Assembly: GCA_015179045.1 (NCBI GenBank) | Contig: WHUZ01000014.1 | Location: forward strand, 1-64,000 | Length of the DNA: 64,000 nt | Direction: 5' to 3' | From: Kalaharituber pfeilii | Taxonomy: Eukaryota > Ascomycota > Pezizomycetes > Pezizales > Pezizaceae | Shown: positions 38,644-50,500 of the stretch, in pieces | Layout: the number at the start of each line of letters is the position of its first letter | Position numbering within the stretch: the first letter of the stretch is position 1 | Made by a program: the position numbers and the translations under genes | Notes under the pieces: model-generated | What the model was told of the DNA's origin: nothing | What the model saw: the letters and a program-made list of their open reading frames with translations, nothing else | The model's database searches: none

Positions 38644-39390
38644 TCAGATGGGCCATGGCGCCCCATCGAAGAATCCACAGATCTTGCATCGTTGGTAGCC
38701 ACTGAGATGCATGAAGAGCCACATCTTATGACATCCAAGGGACCTTCTAGACCTTCGGCTGTCCGAACTGGGTTGTTCGTCTTGCGGATCCAACCACGGC
38801 GCCTGAAGCCAGACGCCATGACTAATTGGAACTGCGAAGTGGCGCTTGGCAGTACCGCCGCTAGCTTTTCGTGGTAACCGAGCAATGAAGAGAGGAATTC
38901 GTGGCTGCGGAGCACTGACTAAGGAGAGAATCAGTGGACAGAATTCAACTTGAAGCTCGGTTATCGTCCGCCGCCCACCCATAGCAAAGATGCCCATAAG
39001 ACAGAATTCTTCTAGCCGTTATTTGAAGAGTTGATGCCACAATGCCCCAAACTGGCATTTCAATCCCTGGATCCCCAGATGCCTTTGCCTGGGGCTCAAT
39101 TGTAAGCCGGTCCTTGTGCAATCCAGCGTGGTGGAAAAGCCACCGCTTTGATCCTGCAGGCTGGCGGGGGCTAACAGCGTTCGACAAGTCGGCGATCTTG
39201 CCTTCAATAGGGTTTTCGGTTTATAGCTCGGGTTAACGTTCAGTTGATCAAACAAATCCCACCTACCAGCGCCAGCAAGCGGGAACCCCAGTGATGTACT
39301 CTGTAGCCCCTCTATCATAGCTCTCCAGAACTGCAGATTCTGGGACGTGATGGTGGGTTTGGGGGGGAGATTTGGGTGGCGGACGAACAA
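38644..39390 (-). pseudogene. Unrecognised ORF pair in one frame with a single stop
   Basis: Reading the minus strand, 39390 to 39019 (123 codons and a TAA) and then on to 38644 gives about 248 codons in one frame broken only by that stop. I recognise no domain, and no splice sites explain the stop. Neighbouring frames are also fairly open, so chance remains a strong alternative. Listed only because the same-frame adjacency is unusual in this otherwise gene-free stretch. Confidence 0.15.
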
Positions 39391-40956
39391 TTTCTTAGCG
39401 GTCTATAAATGGAAAGCAGCTAGAGGAATTTTGAGAGTTTAGTGGAACTTTCACTGACCGGTTTATGTTTCCAAATCGTAGTTTTCTACCCAGTCTCGCA
39501 TCGTTGTTTATGTTTACTCACCTTTTTTCCAGTGAGGTGTTGATTGTAACACAAATTCGCTGACTGCTATGCAGGCTCGCATATCAGTTTCAGAGTCTCT
39601 AACACGAATGACATCTCTTTGAGGCGGGATGGTGTCACAGTATAGCAAGCCTAGTATGTGGGATGACTTGGGACATTTGTTTGGTTACACGCTATTCTGA
39701 CGATCCGATTGACGGAACTTCTTCAGCAGCATTTGGCTCTCGATGCAGTCGGTGGGCGTTTTTCCGCTTGGGCAGGAGTGCAATGCGGGTCTTGCAGCTT
39801 CTCGAGCTTCGGACGCCAAGGAATGCAATATCGCAACCCTACCCGCAAGCGACTTCCTAATTCAATGCAATGCAAATGCGCACTTATGCAGTGCCCATGA
39901 CTTTCTCGCATATGCTTGTCGTGCTCTGTGTCTAAGCTGGGACTCGTTGGTTCGAGCTCGCTTGCCACTCGCCTGGGGAGACAGTATCGCCCCTAAGTTT
40001 GCAATTGCTTCTGTATACATACACGTACACTCACTTCATAATTTCTTTTGACGATCCTCGAGCAGCTGATTGGCAGCATGGGGCGGCTGCCTGCTTAGCT
40101 AACCTCCTCCATACCGGTCTCTCATCCTGCGTACTGTAGAGCGACCCGTTTCCAAAAACGGCAAAACATCCATCTTGTACCCGCCCTGCCAACCCCCCCC
40201 CCCCCCCCACTCACAAACGTTCCAACGTTAACACAAACACCATTGCACAGGACCGGCAACCTTAATCTTACAGCAACCCTATCGTCTTATTTCCCAGAAC
40301 ACTGGCTAGCAAACTGGCCCGACGAACATAATTGTCAATTCAATCCCAATTCCGCGGAAGAGGCAGAGGGGCACCCTGCACACGCCTCAGACACCATGGG
40401 ACTGGCGCCTGGCGTGGCCCCAGGGGGAAGGGTAACAGACTTGCATTCCCCCAATCGGCACCGGCCGTGATATATGATGTGACATGCTCATGCAGCCATG
40501 CAGCCATACCGGACTAATTGGCCATGCTTTAAAGTTAGTGGAGTGTGACCGCAGCTCGGTCATGACTCTGCTGCATTGACGCATTTTCTGAGCTGCCGAC
40601 GTATGCACGGAGCACATTTCGTGCACCCAAAACTGTAATCTTCAGGAACCATGTCTTGGCGGCAACATTGATCACCTGAGCCCGGCTAGCACGCATCCCT
40701 GTCTTCGCAGATCGCTCACTTTGCAAATCCTCAATTCATCATTCAATTCAACCTCAACCAGGCTAACTCAACCTCACCACCAGATTACCAATTCCTCATC
40801 TCGACAATCCCTCCCCCACCCCAAAAACTGGACTCGATTAAACTGTCCCAATACGGCTTGTTCCATCAGCCACACTAACATATTCCGGCCCCACACTCCC
40901 ATTTGAAATCGACCCAATTTCCTATCAGCCCCCCCCACTCTGCTCACACAGCAGCG

Positions 40957-41336
40957 ATGGTCTCCCCCACCCAACCTCTTTTACGTTCCCTCCGCCGGCT
41001 GGCTCTGACGACCAAGATGGTCGGCAAGGGATACTACAAGGGAAACCGCACCGGCTCAATGGGACGGCACACCAGACATGGTGGTTATATTATCGATTGG
41101 AATAAAGTTAGGACGTACGTAGTGCCGGACCTGAAAGGGTTTATGGTAAACCTCCCAATCCTCCACTCTCTGGGTGAACTTGGACCCAATTTGCTAACGG
41201 TGTGGGAAATCGGCAGTTAACTCCCTTTGTCACCAAGAAGCTACCATACACCAGAGGTCGATATGCCGGCGAAGAGGGTCCAATGTCCGGCGAACTATTC
41301 TTGAAGCGGTGGAAGGTCGAGAATGGTCAATATTAG
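40957..41336 (+). CDS. MRPL27: Mitochondrial large-subunit ribosomal protein MRPL27/mL41
   Basis: A 102-residue protein in two exons, 40957-41145 and 41217-41336, with a 71-bp intron carrying a TGCTAAC branch-point-like site 23 bases before the acceptor. The Arg/Leu-rich N terminus is a likely mitochondrial targeting sequence. It is followed by KGYYKGNRTGSMGRHTRHGGY and, across the splice, LKGFM-LTPFVTKKLPYTR and YAGEEGPMSGELFL, which are characteristic of the fungal MRPL27 family (mL41). The product is a structural component of the mitoribosomal large subunit. The first ATG gives the transit-peptide-like start; a second in-frame Met follows 20 codons later (MVGKGYYK) and could mark the start of the mature-like core. 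C-rich sequence lies upstream. Confidence 0.93.
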
Positions 41337-41679
41337 AACAACACAATTGGGCGTGGGAGGAATTGTATGTGCTTACATGTGATTTATAAACGTGATGGAC
41401 TCTTTCCAGGAAACACAGGGAAGCCATGCATGGGAATTACCACTTTGTTAACTATACCAACACTGGCTGAGCCGGAAGAGATTGTACATTTGCTTACTGT
41501 CGGATCAAAGTTGTAGTAGCTGCTATGGGAGTTTGTTGGAACAAAAACAACATACCCATGACGGGATATACATACATGTTCGCACAACAAAACAAAACTG
41601 GGACTTTTGGAGAAAAATGGATTATATTCTTATTTTCAATTCACTCCGAGAGTTTCTTTCTTTGCACTTGCTAATTATA

Positions 41680-41758
41680 CTCGCTGGTCCAAGAAGTATT
41701 GGAACCGCTGACTAATTATGCACCAGTCAGCTGTTCCAATACTTTTTCGACAAGCGAG
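41680..41758. mobile_element. 79-bp palindromic MITE, copy 3
   Basis: Same length as copy 2, with TA at 41678-41679 and 41759-41760. The ends CTCGCTGGTCC and (reverse complement of the right end) CTCGCTTGTCG agree with the left end of copy 2. The inner arms AGTATTGGAACCGCTGACT and AGTATTGGAACAGCTGACT pair with one mismatch around an ATTATGCAC-type loop. It lies 344 bp downstream of the MRPL27 stop and about 390 bp beyond the beta-galactosidase stop. Confidence 0.92.
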
Positions 41759-42147
41759 TATATATATATTACTATTCTTGTAAAAATCATTGTACATTAT
41801 GTTCTTATCAGTCCGCATCCAAACGTTAAGCAGATGGCTTCCTTCGAAAAGCGACCTTCATAAAAGTCACTGTAAAACAGAATGTAGCGGTTTCGCATCA
41901 CGACATAACTTGAGCTGAATCTCATGTTGCCAAAGTCATTTAGTGGCAATTTGAGTCCCATGTACAACCCCAACATCCTCAAATATTACTGTGAAATGCA
42001 TACGTAGGCCCTCCCGAACAAGCCCCTCCGTCATGAACTGAGACGTTACCCTCAGCCAGTACAAGACCTTTCCTAAAACGGCGGGCAAGCCACCACTACA
42101 ATAATTCCCACAGAGCCTGTTCTTACATCCCTAAGCCAATCTCCAGA

Positions 42148-45100
42148 TCATAGCAGCTCAAACTCACGTTCCTCCGTCAATTGCTCCTCCTGCTCCACCT
42201 TAACCACCCCGCTATCTCCACTCCTCCAATCCATAACGTACTTCCTCCTTCCCTCTGGCCACCCCGGCACCAATTTCTCTCTACTCCCTTCCATATCCCC
42301 GTATCCCGATATCAATACTTCCAGTTCTGTCAAATACAACCGATCAAGCCTATACTGTGCGCCCTCCTCCATGCCCCACACCGCCAACCCAATCACATTT
42401 TCCCCCCTTCTCACAATCCCTGGATACACGGGGAACACCTCCTGCGGCCCAATGTGTCCTACATATCTTCCCATCTGGTACCCGTTTACGAATAGTTGTA
42501 TTCTTGCCTTGTTCTCCTTGGGCATGTGCAGGACAAAGGCTAGGGGGACGTCGTACGTCTCGGGGAAGTTGATGGTGACGGTGGTGCGATAGAATTTGAT
42601 ACCGGGGCCGCTGAAGCCGGTAACGGGATTACCTTCGGACCAGAGGGACGGGGTGGCATTGAATGAAGGGAAGTGGGCACCGATGCGGACAGCGTAGAGC
42701 TACATAACCGTGACCCTGGTTAACAAACCCTGGCAATTCAAGCCCTGGCAATTGGATCAGGCTTGTGGGGAAAGAATCGACCTACCCCATCCTCATTATA
42801 CGGCGCCCTGACTGTATCATCATATCTTTCCCCGCCTGCATTCCCTTGCAGTGTCCACCTCGTAAAATCCAGGCCCTCTGGCCCCCTTAACCTCGCCGCC
42901 TTAATTCCCCTCGGCTTCTTCGTCGTATGCCCATCAAAAAACGTGACTCCGTTATCTCTATCATAGCCATTACTATCGCTCACCACGACCAGAATATTCT
43001 CCCCATGTTTGTTGAGTAGTCTTTCTGGGAAGTCCCACTCATTGACGAACCGCTCACGCCATTTATGCCCGGGTTGAGAGGCAAGGAAGTGTCCATTGAG
43101 ATAGACAACGTAGCCAAAGGCGGTGCCACCCCAAACTTCCAGGTGCACACCCGTGACGCGGCCGGCCGGCTGGTTGGTGTTGAAGCGGCCGCGGTAGATG
43201 ACGGTTCCTACATCCCCCCATCAACACAGAACATTGCAAATACGAGAGAAGTTATTATAGGATCCATACCTGTATGAAACCCATACTCCCCTGCCAACAA
43301 GCACGGCAACGTCAACGGCGGAAATGCCTCATTCGTACTCCAATTCCTCGCTACCACCCACTCCGAATCATCATACTCCATCCTGACCTCCGGTAGCGAA
43401 TCCATCACCATCCACTCCGTCTCCTCCGTCGAGTTCAGCACTGGCAACTTCACTAGTCCCCTGTCTGGCCCCTTTATCCTCGCACGACGGGAAAAATACG
43501 GCCCTTCGCCCATGTGCAACTTCTCTCCATTCCAGGTAACTGTGGTAAACTCTCTGCTCGCCCAAACAAGCAGGGTCGTACTCCGATTTACGTCTCCAGC
43601 CAAGCGCAGCGTGTCGCCATCAGCAGTGGCGTTGCGCACAAGATACGGCCCGTGGACAAAGACTTGCTCGTGGATGTCCACCTTCCCGGGTCCCTCGCGG
43701 AGCACCGGCGCCCAGAACCGATATGCGCTTCTTTTGTTCATGTATACGGCATTGAACGCATTTCTAATGTTTACCGCCGCCATCTCGACCCCCTGGTTTA
43801 CCTCAAGCTTGAGATCCGCTATGCCCCCATCCGCCCTAACCTCCACCCTCACAGCTCCTTCGCTAGAAATTTCATACTCCCCTACATTCTCCCATCTCCC
43901 CTTCCTGTTCATCCACGCAATCTCCTCTGCCCCATTTCCTTCATCTAGCACCAAAAATACCGTATCAATCCCATCAACCCTCCCCCACGTCACAATCTCA
44001 CTTGTCGCATACAACACTTGCACATCTCCCATCTGGTAATCCGTCACCAAAATTTTACTCTCCCTTTTATTGAGATTCATGCCCTTGAGGTACTTCACCC
44101 CCTCCGTCGTCGTGAGCCGTAAATCAAATGTCTGATCCTCAAGCGAATTTGTGTCTGCATGGCGCAAGACATAGAACCGAGTGTTCGTCGCAGGATTATG
44201 CAACTCTGTTGTATAGATGGCAGGGTTTGTGGAGTATTGCGTGTCCGCGGTGGGGGAGGTTGTATTACCGACGAGGTTGGCATGGAGGATTGAATCCATA
44301 GTGTGAAGGAAGAGAGCGATGAGTTTGCCCTCGCTACTGAAGGTGAGTTATATATAAGAAAATTTTCAGTGGGAGGGTGCCTTACTTGATCTTGTCACGG
44401 AGAAGGCGAGCTTCGGAGATGCCGGCGCCGTAATCGTAACTAGACATTGTTACCCTAAAGTTGATGGTTGTCATGGAAACCTGCGGCTACTTACGACGTG
44501 TATACAACTGGTGTCAAGAGGTAGCCCCAGTTTGTGCCACCAAAGGCCTAATATAATTAGCTCTGAGAGAAATATTTATAAGGAGCAGTTATTACCATAT
44601 AGAAATTCATCATAGTGAACCGCTGAGCAATGTTGTTCTTGTAATAGACATTGACGAACGAAGTGCTGCACCAATCATCAGCACAAAGCAACAACCCTCC
44701 TTTGATAGAATTTACTTCTTACCCAACCATCTCTGCACACTTCTCATAGCCAGGCCCACCCCATGCTTCAATAGCTCGTCAGTCCTGACGTCCACTCTCA
44801 GTATCACATTAACATCCAAAACTTACGATCAAACGCGCCGCCCTGAAACTCCGGCGTAAACTGCGGCCCATCTGGATACCACTTTTTGAAATAATTATAG
44901 TAATCCGTCCGAATATAGAAGTGCTCCAACGGATAATTGCAATCAAAGCCCTACCCCACCCAAATCCACATTAGTAGTTATTCCCCACAATGCATGTACG
45001 CTGGGAATACCACATACCCTAGGATACCCATCCAACCCATAAATGTCCAACACCCCCGGGTAATTCTTTGGCAACCACGCCCTCGCCATCCCCACATCGT

Positions 45101-46233
45101 TATGGAAAATCGGCACTACAATCCCGGCGTCACGGTATGCTTGCGAGATCTATTTCCCATTAACGCCCTCTTCGTCCACCCCCATCACCTGTTCTCAACA
45201 TTGGCACCTTACCATAGTCATATACTCATTTGCTCCATCATACTTGCTTTATAGCCCATATTATCAGCCCACACACATACCATTGAATCCATATGTAGGA
45301 AGCAAAAAACTTACAATCCTCCACCCCAATAGAACTCATTCTCGATCTGCGCCAAAATCACTGTTCCAGTTCCAGCGCCTCCAATTTGGTTTCTCGCAAT
45401 TATTGGCCCAATTCGCTCAATATACTGCTTCCAGTATTTCGTGTACTTTGTCCCATTCGTGCGCACTTCGATGTTGGGCAACTGGACGAGCCAGCCGGGG
45501 AGCCCTCCCGCCGTTGTTTCTGCATGGATCTACCTTTTGTGAGCTTCCACCCCGCATTGATAGATGCCTAGACTTGAGAAGAATACATAGGGACCTGGCC
45601 TGGCAATAACCCATAGTCCAGCCTTCTTTGCAGCTTCGAAAATCGGCTGGATGTCGTGCGCTCCCGTCTCAAAATCCCATACTCCCTCTGCGGGATTGTG
45701 GAAACCCCAGTGGAAGTAGATCGAAACAGCGTTATACCCAGTTGCCCGCAGCTTTTGGAATATATCCAGGTACAGGGATGGGACCGGAATTCTCCCTATG
45801 GCCAATCCAACGTAGTCTTTAGTATCGTGGGTAGGTGCACTCAGATATCGAACATCTGAACACAGTAATGTAAATTGGTCTAGATAAAAAGGGACATACA
45901 ATAGTGAAATTCCCCACTATAAATAAAGATCTTCTGGCCGTCAATATAAAGCGTAGAATTATCCCTATATCGCGATCAGCACCCCGCGAAAGAATAAAAA
46001 TATCATGGTAAGAAAACCAACCACTGAACTTTTCTCGTCAGCCCATTATCGGACAGCCTTTTCAACTCTTCCGGCCTACCAAACCAATTTTCATCACTAT
46101 GCGGTGGCAGATATTGTTGATAATGATCAGGCTGCAGCGATATACTGGAGAAATCCAAACCCTCTGAACCACCGACGCAGATGCTAAGTGTAGAATAATA
46201 TCCCAACGCAAGAAGCCCACTGCTGACCCTCAT
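42148..46233 (-). CDS. GH35 beta-galactosidase, secreted, 14 exons
   Basis: Predicted 1082-residue enzyme releasing terminal beta-D-galactose from oligo- and polysaccharides. Exons on the minus strand: 46233-46025, 45964-45900, 45795-45587, 45529-45315, 45246-45213, 45149-45018, 44950-44827, 44765-44723, 44665-44596, 44547-44495, 44439-44386, 44336-43270, 43207-42786 and 42699-42148. The Met start precedes a hydrophobic stretch (SSGLLALGYYSTLSICV) that could be a signal peptide. Family hallmarks: [53 protein letters not shown] (acid/base Glu226), TPEFQGGAFDPWGG (nucleophile Glu322), FGGTNWG, then the beta-sandwich domains with WGGTAFGYVVYLNG and LFVNGYQMGRYVGHIGPQ. The length fits fungal LacA-type enzymes. 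Several very short exons (34, 43, 53, 54 bp) are unusual but each restores a conserved motif. The N-terminal exon is the least certain part. Confidence 0.9.
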
Positions 46234-47541
46234 CTTCGTAAATCACGTTGGGACGGACCCACAGCAAAGGATATTTCAAGATCTGGGAAACCGGACAAGG
46301 TAACCACTGTGCAGCTGAAGGCCGGCTACTTATAATGTGTACTACTATATGTACCGATGATAGTGTACCACTTGGTTGACAGATTGCAGCGGTTGTGCCT
46401 CCGATAAGTTTATTCTGGCGAGTGCGAAGAGCGCATTCAATCATGGAGATACCAATCACTCAAGCGGTCAATATGAGCTCCACAGTTGTGCTTGAGTCAC
46501 GTGGCCAGGTAAGGGGTATTGCTTGAAATATGTAGATTGAATGGAATCTTAACAGTACTCTACAGTACCATGAAAGTCCCTATGAGTGGTTACTGGCACG
46601 AGCGAGATGTTTACCATTCGCTTGTGCGGTTGCGGATCTATTTGTAGTCGCGGATCATGCCCCTTGCTTCCCGCTACCTAGTCTCATGCAGCTGCACAAT
46701 AGTATTTTAACCACACTAAGTATTCAGAACCACAATAGAGAGGATGCGAAGTCAACTGGCTCTATTTGCAGGGGCCATGGCACGACGACCAGGACCCCGG
46801 ATCAACACCCTTGCGATAGAGCCAGCATGGGTCAAAAGCCAGCCAGACTGGCTGAGAAAATTGTGTTTTTTCAGTTAACGTGGCTTTAACAAATTCATAG
46901 AAAAAATCAATTGTACGTACGTAGAATTGGCTGAAAAAAATCGATTGTATGCATATACAAACTCTATACCACACGAGAACTCCATGCCATACGAGAACAC
47001 TACTGCCCATTCAGCTACAGCACTAGAGAACGCACCTACAATCGAGAGAATGCTTGATCCACCCCATTCTGATGAGTCCTATTAGCAATGTTCAGATAGC
47101 ATTGTGGATGTGTAGGAGTGCGAGAACAGGTATAAAGATAAGTATAATCGGTATAAAGGCACGTATGATTGATATTTGTTAAAGTAAACAAATATTTTTC
47201 ACATCAATAGAGCCAGACGGAACCCCTGCTAATCCCCCTGTCCTTATTGTCCAGGCACCCCAGTGAAATCGCATCCTGAATTCACAGAGCCAGCTCTATA
47301 TTACCTGCTTTGCCAATTTGAGCTTGGTCAGAAGGTTTGGAGTCAAGCTGGCTTTGAATCGCATCCTCTCTAATACCGTAACGTGGAGCAACAACGTTTA
47401 CACTATGGAGAGCAAATAAGCCGTAAGATACAAGTCAAATGAAGGAAACAGCGATAATATGATGACCCTGTAGCATTCCTACGATCAAACAAAGCTCGCT
47501 TCAACATGTCTGTGCCCACTTTGCTCTCAGTTCACCGTTAA
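46234..47541. other. Intergenic, no gene seen
   Basis: Contains the upstream region of the beta-galactosidase (transcribed leftward) and the downstream flank of the MER3 gene. Short ORFs here are unrecognisable. AT content is moderate and no repeat stands out. Confidence 0.6.
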
Positions 47542-50500
47542 TCAAACAAATTCCACACAATCCCCGAGGAATTCGAGTAAATCAACATCAATTTCATTCT
47601 CTTTTGTATTACTTTGTTGTTTGCAGTCTGATTCCACACCAATATCCGATTGATTCCAAGCAGCCTGAGAACAATTCCAGTGCGATAACGGTGAATCTGG
47701 CGTGCGTGAGCGCAGTCGCTTGCTGCACCTGTTTGGAGGAGGCGATGGTGGTGCTGGTGAAACCTCTACTAAATTGGATTTCTTGGTTAGCACAAGGTAA
47801 GTATATGTAAGTGTATACGTATTATTTATACTTCAAATGGAAATGGTACAAACTTGGAGAGGTATCCCAGTTAGTAGAAACATCACTCTCCAGCTGGTGG
47901 AGGGTGATATTCTGATGATTTCTTGGGTCCTCTGGGGATGACATGAGGAAGGGTCCTACTTTCCTGTTATGCGCATTTCTAACTTCGGTAACAGGTAGGC
48001 TGGTAGACACGGCGGAAATGTTGAATGGTGATGACCGAAAACTACGGTCAGTTCTACTCGTGGATTTATCAAGAGTGGCAGGTGTATTCCGCAGCAATGG
48101 GTCTGCGAGCTTTGCTAAAGCATGATCTAAATCATCATCTGAAAAGGAACTAGATCCAAATAGAAGAGAAGCTGAATCTTCTGTCTTCGCGGATTCGGAC
48201 GGTTTGCCTTGTGGTGCAAGAATCGAAAGGTACGAGAGTTCTTGGCTCCCATGGGAGAATTTTGCTTTCCTAGAATCTATACTAACTCTTCGAGTACTGT
48301 CTATGGTTGATATTGTACTGAACTTTTTGCTCTCTTGTATGTTGTCTCCACTGACAAGATCGACAAAATCTATACTACCCATCTTAAGACAATTTGCTGG
48401 TTCGTTCGCTTTTGGTTTTGTGAATTTCCTTAGCTGGTTAGAAGTAGTTTTTTGATTATTATCTGTCAGCTCATCTTTAATGTGTTTCCTCTTTTGCCCG
48501 GATAATGCAGCTAATGGTAGATATTGGGTTTGTGGAGCTGGCTCTTGTGTCGCTCCTACTTTTCTCTTCGCAATCTTAGGTGGTTTCTCTAAACCTTCCC
48601 TACAGCAGATATGTTTGCACCTATAAATAGTCACAATTAGTCTGCGGAAGTTATATTCATAGTGATATGCAGCTTATTTCACTTGGTTTTATCACCACAT
48701 TTGTGTTTACAAGCCCAGTTTCCATTAGGGAGTTGCACTGGTTCTTCCGCAGCTTCCGTTTCGTCTACGGTTAGACAAGTAGAAGTGCGCCGAGGCCTTG
48801 CGTTCAGACTGGCATTGCTTTCTGTTTCCTTGCCCAATACGTTGCTCAATCCATCAATTGTCGTAAAGTCAAGATCCCGTACTGAGCCAATAGTTAGTTG
48901 AGTATGACTTAAGATTCTTGAGATAAGACTTACCAGCAGCTGCAAAATATCCATCGTCGTATTCATCATCGTCATCGTCTCCTGTAGGCTTCTTCCACAG
49001 TTGAGAAGCGGCTTCAGATTGTTGTTTGTCATTCACGTCATTCGCGGTTACAAATGTTTGTGAATGTTTGCTTCTTTCCTTCGTGACCTGTTTTCCGTTT
49101 GGATTATGCACCAGATGTTCGGGAGGTGGTGGTGGTGGTGGAGGAGGAGGAGGAAAAAGAGATGGGTCTACATCTGGTTTGAGCTCAAAAGATTTGAGAG
49201 TACCGACTAGCTCGTGTCAGCAATTATAGTGGCGGTTCTTAATCGGTGAAGGAACCTATGCTTTCACATGAAATATAGCAGATAATCTTCTGATCTGGAT
49301 TGCTAACTTCCGCCGTGAATATAATGTCTTTTCCCCCTTCTAATTTGAAAGCACTGGAAAGGCCTCTAGTTCAGTGTAAAGAAAGCAGGATAAGGAGGGA
49401 GACACTGACGGTATTCTCCTAAAGTCAAGAAGATGCCCATCGCACTCTGCTAAAAAATATGCTATGATCATGGAGCCATTAAATCTCGATGGAACCTGTT
49501 TATTAGTATATCCAATATCAGCTTTACATACTACTTTTACCGGGTCTTTCTTATTCGAAGTCTACCGGGATTATATGTATATCAGCTATCAAACAGACAT
49601 TGACCTTGCATAACTATGATTGAGTTTTAAACCTACATTTGAAAGCTGCATTACGGTAAGTGAAAAGACCGGAATATTTCCCAGAGCGTTTAGTATATTA
49701 GTTCCAAATGGCGGATTTCTCGATGCAATCATCTCAATTTTGTGCGGTTCCAGTGTAGCCAAACTCTCTAATGTTCTAATGTTGGCCATAGCAAACTTCT
49801 TCACAGTAACTGGTCCGATGCTTTCGAGTTGACGAAGTTGATTGGGTGAATTCTCCCAACATTTCGCGGAAAAGCATCTTGCTAAGAGCAGCGCGCTTTT
49901 CAAAGCAGTGGCGTCCTTGGTTTCTGTAAGACAGTCAATTAAGCATCTAATAATCCGGTGAACGTGCTGGAAAACGAAATTCTTTTCTTGGATAAGAGTG
50001 GAGTTATATTTCTGGTAGGAGTCGCCTTGAGGAAATTCCATAGATCCTAAATCGAACTAAATATCCATGTAAGAATTATCACATCTGTCAACAAACATGA
50101 CCTCGCAGATTCAGTAACATACCTGTATGAGTGTATATACCTTATGTGCAGTAGTAGATACATCGCCTTTTATGGGATATTTCATCCCCAAGCTCTTATT
50201 TATTTCCCTGAACACAGCCCTCTCATTTACTCTCATTCGTAACTCTTTAAACTCCTGAGCTTCTGAAATAGTCATGAGCTATATGGCCCAATGTTAGAGG
50301 GGTTTAAACTCAACAAAAGTTTCATAGGAGTGATACAATTTCTGCAATGCTTGGAGCTTTGTCAAGTGAAAGTAACCGTTTCATGGTTTCCAGTTTAATA
50401 TAGTACGTGGCCATTGCAATCCCTGATGGAGTACACTTGAGCCTTCCCTCTTGATTTTGAAAGACCAGATCATATTCTTGCAGGCTTCTAATGTCCTTCT

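Larger units (their letters stand above)
23438..40956. other. Long gene-poor stretch, no supported gene
   Basis: No ORF longer than about 155 codons and no spliced model that I can support. Two minus-strand ORFs at 38644-38997 and 39019-39390 lie in one frame separated by a single stop codon; the peptide is unrecognised. Visible simple repeats include a TTTC/T run at 26988-27043, (ATG)n at 29938-29970, (AC)n at 30700-30740 and a C-run at 40192-40208. A palindromic MITE lies at 28853-28931. The T-rich sequence after 23438 is probably the 3' UTR and flank of the transcription-factor gene. Confidence 0.6.
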
